Shown here one piece after another: positions 20,951-28,118 of a stretch of 64,000 nucleotides of DNA. Position numbers and translations under genes: made by a program. A model generated the notes under the pieces. It had not been told where the DNA came from. It ran no database searches and was given only the letters and a program-made list of their open reading frames with translations. Positions within the stretch are counted from its first letter, which is position 1, and each line of letters begins with the position of its first letter. The DNA is from Kamptonema formosum PCC 10802. GTDB taxonomy: Bacteria; Cyanobacteriota; Cyanobacteriia; Cyanobacteriales; Oscillatoriaceae. The stretch covers positions 561,379-625,378 of the forward strand of contig NZ_KB235948.1 of assembly GCF_000332335.1 (NCBI RefSeq), read 5' to 3'.

Positions 20951-21432
20951 ACCCCCATCGAACGCCGAAGGGAGAAGCGTCACCAGACGACCCCTCCTTG
21001 AGAGAATACTGGGATAAACGCCACCAGAAGACTGGCAAGAGCTACTGGGAGAAAAACTCCCGCAATTATAACATCGCTCAAAACCAAAACTGGAAATGTC
21101 CAATTTGTGGCGAACCACTGTTCAACGGAGAGGAAATCGAAACCCATCACATAGTATAGCAGTAGGCACTTAGGGAAAGGACTTGGGGTTTAACATGATG
21201 TAGGGGCGGGAACACCGACAACCTTTGCCACACAGCTACAACACCGATAAACCCGCCCCTAACCTCTGATATAGCAGCAGATCATATTGGGCCATAGCGT
21301 GTCCTAACCAATATGACTGCGGCTCTACCTGTAGCCGAAGGCGGACGGCACGACACCGACAGCCTTCAGCACCTGCACAAAGCGTGCCACAAGCAGATAC
21401 ACTCCAAATCCAAGCGGAATCGCTCGAAGTAA
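20951..21432 (+). pseudogene. Group II intron maturase, C-terminal HNH fragment split by a miniature element
   Basis: The frame encodes the end of an intron-encoded reverse transcriptase: ASPDDPSLREYWDKRH, GKSYWEKNSRNYNIAQ and the HNH half CPICGEPLFNGEEIETHHIV, then a stop at 21157-21159. After the miniature element at 21157-21325 the same frame resumes as PVAEGGRHDTDSLQHLHKAC and HKQIHSKSKRNRSK to the TAA at 21430. Removing the element plus one TA (171 bp, a multiple of three) restores an uninterrupted HNH domain. The reverse transcriptase and X domains are gone, cut by the ISAs1-type remnant. Confidence 0.85.
21157..21325. mobile_element. TAGCAGTA miniature element inside intron maturase, copy 5
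   Basis: A 169-bp insertion flanked by TA at 21155-21156 and 21326-21327. The left end is TAGCAGTAGGCACTTAGG, and the right end on the complement is GAGCCGCAGTCATATTGG. A second arm (TATAGCAGCAGATCATATTG, about 21271) lies inside facing the right arm, so the element looks composite. It splits the maturase HNH motif between Val and Pro. Confidence 0.8.
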
Positions 21433-21514
21433 GGCTTGAGCCGGATGAGCGCGAAAGACTCACGTCCGGTTCTTAGGGGAGGGGCGGGGGTGCAATCCCC
21501 AAACGTTACCCGAC
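21433..21514 (+). ncRNA. Group II intron domain V/VI and 3' end
   Basis: Directly after the maturase stop, GAGCCGGATGAGCGCGAAAG followed by ACTCACGTCCGGTTCTT has the sequence and hairpin layout of a bacterial group II intron domain V (GAGCC/GGTTC outer stem, GATGAG/CTCACGTC inner stem, GAAA loop). A second hairpin (GGGGCGGGGGTGCAATCCCC) and the ending ACCCGAC fit domain VI and the 3' splice site near 21514. The 5' half of the intron is not recognisable, so the intron is a relic. Confidence 0.8.
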
Positions 21515-21589
21515 AATGGATAGCCGCCTGCGGGGAAGGTGGGGCCCCCTCTGGGGATAAGGGGGATAGGTTGGGGGGTGGGGTTCCCC

Positions 21590-22006
21590 TTAACCGGCAC
21601 AGGATTTCAGTATCCACCCGATGCAGATGCCGATCCCCGCAAAGCGAACAGCCTGCCAAAAGGGCTCTTTGAAGCTGCCCCAGTTGACAAGACTGCTTTC
21701 CAGGTTAAATTCTATCGATTCGAGCTCTTGCTGCAGGAGCCGCAGCTCTTCTCGAAGTTGCGGGGATCGCGTCTGGCGCAGTTCTTTTTTCACTTGCTCT
21801 TGCCGCTGCTGCAGTTCGGGAAGCAGGTGCCGGTCGCGCTGAATTTGGGCGTAGCGCTCTTTGAGCTGTTCCAGGGATCGCTCCACTCCTGCAAGCGATC
21901 GCTCCAAGTCGTCTCCCGCACCAGCGGTTGATTGCCGGTCGGGATTTTTTCGGCCTGACTGGCCGGTGCTGCCATCGCCAGGGGGCGGTTCTGAAGACGA
22001 GTTCAT
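21590..22006 (-). CDS. Conserved cyanobacterial coiled-coil protein with C-terminal membrane anchor
   Basis: A 138-residue protein. A polar disordered head (SSSEPPPGDGSTGQSG) is followed by a long charged coiled coil (LERSLAGVERSLEQLKERY to LREELRLLQQELESIEF). A tail with one hydrophobic segment follows (WQAVRFAGIGICIGWIL). The layout suggests a tail-anchored membrane protein. I recall similar small proteins in many cyanobacteria but cannot name a function. Confidence 0.72.
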   Translation of the reverse strand: MNSSSEPPPGDGSTGQSGRKNPDRQSTAGAGDDLERSLAGVERSLEQLKERYAQIQRDRHLLPELQQRQEQVKKELRQTRSPQLREELRLLQQELESIEFNLESSLVNWGSFKEPFWQAVRFAGIGICIGWILKSCAG

Positions 22007-22189
22007 ATTACCAGTTTGGATTATAATTATATCTTGTTACGTTGATGAACCGCATTGACCTCTGGGCGAAGGCGATTCCCAACATCCAACACTCCATGCC
22101 CCCATTGCCTGCTGCCCCCATGCCCCCATTGCCCGCTGCCCCCATCGCCCACTGCCCAATGCCCTATCTCCAATCCCTGATGTAAATGT

Positions 22190-22507
22190 ATGCCTAATCC
22201 CACGCCAAGTCACGCCACCTGCACCGCCGGCGCTGAGAGCCAAAGCACCCGCAGCTTGCAAGAATTCAGCACCTTGGAATTAGCGCAAGCCCTGGCAGAG
22301 CGGCTAGCCATCACCGAAAAAGATTGGCACCGGCTAAAGTCTAACCGGCTCTCGAGAGCCGGCGAGCAAGCAACTGCTGCTCTGGTTTTTCTCCTGAAAG
22401 AAAACCCAGAGGAAGCGCTCCCCAGACTCCAGCAAGCCGCTGGCTGGCTAGATCGCTCAGTCTCCGCGCCGCCCTGTCCGACTCACGGGCACGGACGGGA
22501 TCGCTAA
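22190..22507 (+). CDS. Conserved cyanobacterial protein (possibly DUF6439)
   Basis: A 105-residue protein. Its core FSTLELAQALAERLAITEKD, then WHRLKSNR, GEQATAALVFLLK and LQQAAGWLDRS, looks like a compact all-helical domain found in cyanobacteria; the DUF number is from memory. It ends with the conserved-looking APPCPTHG. It is divergent from the coiled-coil gene at 21590. A heptamer-like repeat lies in the spacer between them (22076-22162). Confidence 0.7.
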   Translation: MPNPTPSHATCTAGAESQSTRSLQEFSTLELAQALAERLAITEKDWHRLKSNRLSRAGEQATAALVFLLKENPEEALPRLQQAAGWLDRSVSAPPCPTHGHGRDR

Positions 22508-22626
22508 AGACCTTATTGTAATTGGCTGTTGGTTCCTCCCGTCGCTTCCCCCGAAAAGCGGGGAAACGGCAGGGGGATCGCCAATCTAAAATCTAAAATC
22601 TAAAATCTAAAATCTGTTCGGGCTGT

Positions 22627-23184
22627 TTAGCAAAGAAGGGGTAGCCTCGAACGACTGCCGACATTTTTGCTGATTCTTAGCTCTGTGCCCTGTTTGTCCC
22701 AGTGCACTTGATCGAAAATTTGATAGAGGATAAATAGCCCGCGCCCGCACTCTCCATCATCGCAGGGCAGCTGCTCGCTGTAGTCAGAGTCGCAGCTGAG
22801 CGGAGGGGTAAAGCCGTCACCCTGATCTGTGATCGCCCACCAGTATTCGTCGCCGATCGCAGAGAAACGAACGACTACAGTTTTGCTGGGATCGAGCTTG
22901 TTTCCGTGCTTAGCAGCGTTCACTAGCGCTTCTTGGAGTCCTAGCCGGAGTTCTGCCCGCCACTGCGGCGGAATCTCTGCTAGCAGCAGATCCAGAATCG
23001 GGCACAGGTAAAGAGTAGAGGCAAAGCTAATAGTGCCCAAGGTACGTTCCTGGGGACGAAGAGATATGGCAATCACTGGAAAAAACCCCGCAGCTTTAAC
23101 GTGGATAGACTTAAGTTTGCTGTGCAATGCCCCTGAAGATAGTTGAGTGGACACGTTGCACTCTTGCCTTGAGTCAGTCAACAA
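22627..23184 (-). CDS. Anti-sigma-factor-like ATP-binding protein (RsbW family)
   Basis: Up to 185 residues; the start is uncertain because 23184 is TTG and a GTG at 23154 (VSTQLSSG) is an alternative. The GHKL ATPase core is clear: the N box ELRLGLQEALVNAAKHGN, G1 WWAITDQGDGF and G2 ECGRGLFILYQIFD. Such stand-alone kinases bind anti-sigma-factor antagonists (STAS proteins) in partner-switching control. No STAS gene is adjacent. Expression may be linked to the conserved gene on the other strand only by proximity. Confidence 0.83.
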   Translation of the reverse strand: MLTDSRQECNVSTQLSSGALHSKLKSIHVKAAGFFPVIAISLRPQERTLGTISFASTLYLCPILDLLLAEIPPQWRAELRLGLQEALVNAAKHGNKLDPSKTVVVRFSAIGDEYWWAITDQGDGFTPPLSCDSDYSEQLPCDDGECGRGLFILYQIFDQVHWDKQGTELRISKNVGSRSRLPLLC

Positions 23185-24225
23185 CTCGTTGCGCTCACCA
23201 GGGATCGCAATCTCTGTTTCGATAGTTATAATTCACATCCACAAATGTCTGGCCGGTGAGGCTGTCTGTTCCTGGCATAGAGCTGGCTGCTGCTGGAAAG
23301 GTCAAGCCTTGGCAAGCACCGCCCCTCGGAGTTGTTAGCTGAGTTCAACGCACGAGCTTCCCTTGCGCTCTCATCAGTAGGCTGGCTTTAGATCAGGGCA
23401 CTTTCAGCCGCCAGATCAACCAGTCAGCTTTCCCGGAGGGCTCGCCCACCCTACCCGCAACACCTTGAGGGAAATCGGGGGTGCCGGCGCTGTGCGACGC
23501 CGAGTGCCGGTCAAAACAATTGCCGGTTTCCAGATGCCGCAAAGCCGCCCGCCAAAGAAACAGCTGCAGGGCTTTTCTTTCGGGAGTGATATCGAAAGGC
23601 ACTGGTGCCGAAAGCTCGCACAAATGCTCTGCCCTGACTGCCCGATCGCGGCTGTCTGGGCTTTTCGGGCTGGGAACACCGGCTTCCCTGCGGGAACCCG
23701 CCCTACTCCTGGGTAAAGTTTTGCGCCAAAAGGCGTCAGTTACTCGATATGCCGGTTTCATACTCAACAGCAGTGGCTTCAAGCTGGCCTCGCACTTAAA
23801 GGTGTCATACTCTTGACAAACTAGCCCTTGATGGGGTATAATTTTTTAACTTTGGGCGAACGAAGTAAGGGTTGATTGACAAGCCCCCCGTCTGCCCTCA
23901 GGCGTGCGGCGGTAGATAGGTAACAGCATGGCTGTGACGTAAATCACTAACTGCCTACCTCTTTCATTGTACAGAAATGCTCTGAAAAATCTAGATGCCA
24001 AGTTCCTAAACTTGCCAAAAATCTGTAGCCGGAAGTAAAAAATCAGAATATCCGTTTTATTGGTCTTTATTCTAGTTACGGGGTTGAGCCGCGCCACAGA
24101 TTGCCCCACGCACAAACAGCTCAATTAATGCCTGTTTATACATGATGCCGGCACATCCGCCCGCTGCTGAGGCCGGCAAGTTTATGCAAAGTAATTAATC
24201 GGATTTTATATAACGAGCCGGCGCG
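23185..24225. other. Spacer, one doubtful open frame
   Basis: About 1 kb without a secure gene. A minus-strand frame at 23393-23761 contains a protein-like helical stretch (PFDITPERKALQLFLWRAAL, then RHLETGN), but its flanks are Arg/Pro-rich and no family is recognised. It may be a decayed gene. The rest shows only short AT-rich segments and a GGCGTGCGGCGG-type G/C patch. Confidence 0.4.
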
Positions 24226-25140
24226 TCACTCTGGTGGGGCGCTGGGATTTGCAGCGCCTTGCAGGAGCCGGTCGGCACTGGCAGCCCACTGGGAGTTGCC
24301 CTGAGCGGTGTAGAGGTCTTTAGCATATTTCAGGACTTGTTGCGCCTCACTGAAGCGACCTTGACGCAAAAACACGATCCCAGCGCCGTAGTAGGCGTTG
24401 GCGTAGTTGGGATTCGCCTCCGAGGCGCGGCGGAAGGATTTGAGAGCGTCTTCGAGCTTGCCCTCTGTCAAAAGGATGGAACCCAGATTGTAGTGGGCTT
24501 CCGGGTAATTCGGGGTGATTTGGATCGCTTTGCGGAAGGCGTCTTTGGCTCTGTCGAGTTTGCCCAGCTGCAGGTAGGCGAGCCCCAGATGGTATGCCGG
24601 CTCTGGCGCTTTGGGGCTGTACTCCATCGCCCGCTTGTAGGAGGCGATCGCTTCCTCTAGCGATCCCCGCAGCGCCAGCACCAAACCGAGGTTGTAATGA
24701 GCCAATCCCATCTGGGGATCGAGTTCTGTCGCCCGCTGCAAGTAATCCGCCGCCTGCGCTAAGTTATTCCCCTCCAGCAGCGCCGCCCCCAGATTCGCAT
24801 AAGCCAGGGCGAAGCGGGGATCGGCTTGCGTCGCCCGGTAAAACGCATCTGCAGCCGCTTGCAATTGCCCCTGCTGGCGCAGCGCCAGCCCCAGGTTGTA
24901 GTGGGCCGGTGCCAGCCCCGGATCGAGCCCGGCGGCTTGGCGGAAAGCTTCTGTCGCCTCCGCTAATTTCCCCCGCACCACCAGCTGCAGCCCCTGAGCC
25001 ACCAAATCCTCTGCGGTCGGGCCACTTGACTGCCCCATTGCCGGCTGCCCCCCGCCGCACAGCAGCGCCACCGCCAGCGCCACCCCAGGCAGCCGGCGCT
25101 TGAGTCCCTTCCCCCGCCAGTGTTTCAGTTGCAATTCCAT
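24226..25140 (-). CDS. Secreted TPR-repeat protein
   Basis: A 304-residue protein started at the ATG at 25140, preceded by GGAGGGAGG. The signal peptide is clear (LKRRLPGVALAVALLCGGG with an A-x-G-type cleavage region before QSSGPTAEDL). About seven TPR units follow, each with the pattern A-x-x-x-x-GLALRQQGQL or NLGAALLEGN, then Ala and a DP-type turn (AGLDPGLAPAHYNLG, TELDPQMGLAHYNLG, IQITPNYPEAHYNLG). TPR proteins act as assembly scaffolds, here probably in the periplasm. The spacer to the EF-G-like gene is divergent. Confidence 0.87.
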   Translation of the reverse strand: MELQLKHWRGKGLKRRLPGVALAVALLCGGGQPAMGQSSGPTAEDLVAQGLQLVVRGKLAEATEAFRQAAGLDPGLAPAHYNLGLALRQQGQLQAAADAFYRATQADPRFALAYANLGAALLEGNNLAQAADYLQRATELDPQMGLAHYNLGLVLALRGSLEEAIASYKRAMEYSPKAPEPAYHLGLAYLQLGKLDRAKDAFRKAIQITPNYPEAHYNLGSILLTEGKLEDALKSFRRASEANPNYANAYYGAGIVFLRQGRFSEAQQVLKYAKDLYTAQGNSQWAASADRLLQGAANPSAPPE

Positions 25141-25696
25141 CCTCCCTCCTCTCACCCGCCCCAGGCGCTCTTACGCTGTATTAATTTTTTTAACTCTTAT
25201 TTGGAGAAATGTTAACAGTGCCGGCCCCTTCCCCAGGGCGGGACCGCCAGCCAGCCCCCCCGCTCTGGCGCGTTACCCCGGCAGTTTTTCCCACCCCCTC
25301 TCTCAAGTTCCTTACAAAAGTTAGCAATTCTTAGCAGTAATTTATTAAGCTTAATCTAACATAAAAAAAAGGTTAAAATAAACTGCAATTTTGGTTTCAG
25401 TGACGCAAGAATGAGGTAATCTCAAAAACATAGAGCAATAGTAGAGCTCCCAACAGTAAATTTGTCTAAAGCTCGCGTGCGGAGCGGGGATCGAGGAGCG
25501 GGTTGCTTGACACCCGACAGGTGCCGCCCCACACCCAGCCCCCAACCGAACCGCCAGCCAGGACAGTTTACCGGCACGCGCCCATATCTAAAGCCGATGT
25601 AATTTTCAGGCTGGTTGATATCAGAAAATTGTAGCGGAAACCGCTAGGCGCTGATTATATCAAACCTCTTGAACTGTATGGATTTTCGGGGGAACT
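25141..25696. other. Divergent spacer before EF-G-like gene
   Basis: No gene is seen. AT-rich DNA around 25330-25440 probably carries promoters. The site GGGGGAAC lies just before the ATG at 25697. Confidence 0.45.
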
Positions 25697-27772
25697 ATGA
25701 CCCAAAAAGTAGTGTCGGGCCTGCGTAACGTCGCACTTGTTGGCCCGTATTTAAGCGGTAAAACCACCTTACTGGAAAGCTTGCTGTCCGTCACCGGCGC
25801 GATTTCTCGCAAAGGCAGCATCAAAGACGGCAACACCGTAGGAGACAGTTCAGCTGAGGCTCGGGATCGGAAAATGAGCGTGGAGGTTTCCACCGCCAGC
25901 ACCGAGTACGGCGACCTTCGCTTCACATTTGTGGACTGCCCAGGCTCGGTAGAATTCGCTCAAGAAACCTACAGCGCCATCCTGGGCGTGGATGCGGCAG
26001 TTGTCGTCTGCGAGCCAGACAGCGCCCGCGCCCTCACCCTGGCTCCCCTATTCAAATTCCTCGACGACTGGGAAATCCCGCACCTCGTCTTCATCAACAA
26101 AATGGAGCGGCTGTGCACGGACGAGACGCGCTGCGGGACTAACTTTATGGAGGTGCTGCACGCCCTCAAGTCCGTGTCGGCCCGGCCCATCCTCCCGCAG
26201 CAGTTCCCGATTGGCAAAGGCGAACAGCTGGTTGGCTTTATCGACCTGATAACCGAACAGGCGTATCACTACCATCCGGGCGCACCGGCAGATCCCGTGC
26301 CGGTGCCAGAATCGCTCAAAGAGCAGGAACACGCGGCGCGGGCGCAAATGCTCGAAGAGCTGGCCAACTTTGACGACCACCTGCTCGAAGAGCTGCTTGA
26401 GGAAATTAATCCGCCCGAAGAAGAGATTGTCGAAGACCTGAAAAAGGATTTGGGGGCGGACTTGGTGGTGCCGGTGTTTATGGGCGTCGCCGAGCAAGAT
26501 TACGGCGTGCGCCCCCTGCTGGACGCCCTGGTGCGGGAAGCGCCGGCACCGGAGAGCACGGCCAAGCGGCGGGGCATTGTCCTCCACGCTCAAGAGGCTC
26601 TCGCCCAAGTGCTGAAGACCTATTACACCCCAGAAGGCGGCAAACTCTCGCTGGTGCGGGTCTGGCAGGGCCAGGTGACGGACGGCATGGTGCTCAACGG
26701 CGTGCGGGCTGGCGGCGTGTACCGGCTGACCGGCCAGCAAAAGCAGGGCGTGCAGGCAGCCGGTGCCGGTGAAATTGTGGCCCTGGGTCGCATGGAAGGG
26801 ATTAAAACCGGCGACACCCTGACAGCGAGCCAAGCGTCGAAAGAATTGCCCGAAGCAGAGCAAATCGCGCCGGTGTTCGCGCTGGCGATTACCCCAGAAA
26901 AGCGCAACGATGAAGTGAAAATCACCGGCGCTCTGGCCAAACTGATGGAAGAAGACCCCGCCCTGGCGTGGGAGCAGCACGGCGACACCCACGAAATCAT
27001 CCTCTGGGGTCAGGGCGAGATTCACCTGAAGGTGGCCCTCGACCGGCTGCGCCGCAAGTACAACCTGCCGATGGTGACACACTTGCCCCAAGTGCCCTAC
27101 AAAGAAACCATCCGCAAGCCGGCGACTTCGGTACACGGGCGCTACAAGCACCAAAGCGGCGGGCACGGGCAGTTTGGGGATGTCTATCTGGACATCACGC
27201 CCCAAGCTCGCGGCGAAGGCTTTAACTTCAGTGAGAAAATTGTCGGTGGCGTAGTGCCCCGACAGTACATCCCCGGCGTAGAAATGGGCGTGCGGGAGTA
27301 TCTGGATCGCGGCCCGCTGGGATTCCCGGTAGTGGACGTGGCGGTGACGCTGACGAACGGATCTTACCACACGGTAGACAGTTCGGAACAGGCGTTCAAA
27401 CAGGCGGCGCGTCTGGCGATGCAGGAAGGGATGGCCAAGTGCGAGCCGGCACTGCTGGAACCGATTGCCTCCGTGGAGATTTGTGCGCCCAGCGACTTTA
27501 CCTCGAAGATGATGCAGCTGATTAGCGGGCGTCGCGGCCAAATTCTCGGCTATGAGGGGATGGCTGAGTGGAAGGGCTGGGACAAAGTTTCCGCCTATTT
27601 GCCGCAAGCGGAGATGCAGGACTTAATTGTGGAGTTGCGCTCGCTGACGCTGGGGGTGGGGTACTTCAATTGGAAGTTCGACCATTTGCAAGAAGTGCCG
27701 GAACCGCAGGCGAAGCGGGTGATCGCCACCACCGGTGCCGGTGGCAATGGGGGGAATAGCGGCAAACACTGA
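25697..27772 (+). CDS. Elongation factor G-like GTPase (paralogue)
   Basis: A 691-residue protein with the EF-G layout: GTPase domain, domain II (SLVRVWQGQVTDGMVLNG), domain III/IV (GQGEIHLKVALDRLRRKY, VPYKETIRKPA, RYKHQSGGHGQFGDVYLDI) and domain V (EICAPSDFTSKMMQLISGRR). The G motifs deviate from canonical EF-G: G1 is GPYLSGKT (16-23), G3 is DCPGS (80-84) where canonical factors have DTPGH, and G4 is NKME (134-137). The GTPase-activating His is thus Ser. This fits the EF-G-like/EF-G2 group rather than the housekeeping factor, and no ribosomal genes are adjacent. Its cellular role is not known to me. Confidence 0.88.
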   Translation: MTQKVVSGLRNVALVGPYLSGKTTLLESLLSVTGAISRKGSIKDGNTVGDSSAEARDRKMSVEVSTASTEYGDLRFTFVDCPGSVEFAQETYSAILGVDAAVVVCEPDSARALTLAPLFKFLDDWEIPHLVFINKMERLCTDETRCGTNFMEVLHALKSVSARPILPQQFPIGKGEQLVGFIDLITEQAYHYHPGAPADPVPVPESLKEQEHAARAQMLEELANFDDHLLEELLEEINPPEEEIVEDLKKDLGADLVVPVFMGVAEQDYGVRPLLDALVREAPAPESTAKRRGIVLHAQEALAQVLKTYYTPEGGKLSLVRVWQGQVTDGMVLNGVRAGGVYRLTGQQKQGVQAAGAGEIVALGRMEGIKTGDTLTASQASKELPEAEQIAPVFALAITPEKRNDEVKITGALAKLMEEDPALAWEQHGDTHEIILWGQGEIHLKVALDRLRRKYNLPMVTHLPQVPYKETIRKPATSVHGRYKHQSGGHGQFGDVYLDITPQARGEGFNFSEKIVGGVVPRQYIPGVEMGVREYLDRGPLGFPVVDVAVTLTNGSYHTVDSSEQAFKQAARLAMQEGMAKCEPALLEPIASVEICAPSDFTSKMMQLISGRRGQILGYEGMAEWKGWDKVSAYLPQAEMQDLIVELRSLTLGVGYFNWKFDHLQEVPEPQAKRVIATTGAGGNGGNSGKH

Positions 27773-27782
27773 TAGAACTACC

Positions 27783-27832
27783 GGCGATTGAAATCGCCGC
27801 TACACAAACGAAACCCGCCTGCGCGGGTTTCA
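27783..27832. repeat. GCGATTGAAATCGC / CCCGCC-GGCGGG double-hairpin repeat, copy 1
   Basis: Two adjacent hairpins (GGCGATTGAAATCGCC, then AAACCCGCCTGCGCGGGTTT) sit just behind the EF-G-like gene, where they may end transcription. Related copies lie at 30470-30520, 31151-31199 (inverted) and 52449-52498 (inverted). Confidence 0.65.
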
Positions 27833-27884
27833 GCTGTAGCTGTAGGGTGCGTTCCGCCTGAACGCACCTCTTATTTGTGTGCGG

Positions 27885-27990
27885 TTTGTAGTTGGGCTAA
27901 AGCCCCACTGTTTGTAGTTGGGCTTTAGCCCAAAGTTCGTAGTTGGGCTTTAGCCCAAAAGTTCGTAGTTGGGCTTTAGCCCCACCGGCA
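27885..27990. repeat. TTGGGCTTTAGCCCAA palindrome array, 4 units
   Basis: Four units of roughly 26 bp, each GTAGTTGGGCT(TT/AA)AGCCC, run in tandem. It is the same unit as the nine-copy array at 58583-58818. There are no spacers, so it is not a CRISPR array. Confidence 0.7.
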
Positions 27991-28002
27991 GTGCCGGCAT
28001 TA

Positions 28003-28076
28003 TAGCACTAGCTACATTGGTTAGGACATTAGACATTCAGGGCAGGCGAGACGCCTGCCCTACGCCTATACCACTC
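28003..28076. repeat. TAGCACTAGCTACATTGG element end with GGGCAGGCG palindrome
   Basis: A fragment related to the TAGCAGTA elements (…ATTGGTTAGGACATTAG) followed by the palindrome GGGCAGGCGAGACGCCTGCCC. It ends about 40 bp before the kinase start codon. Confidence 0.5.
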
Positions 28077-28118
28077 ATCACTTACCATAGAAAGCAACAT
28101 CTGCCCTTAGGTGTAATT

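Noticed and set aside
26048-27607. 519-residue minus-strand frame opposite the EF-G-like gene
   Set aside because: A shadow of a GC-rich gene; no ribosome site or known domain.
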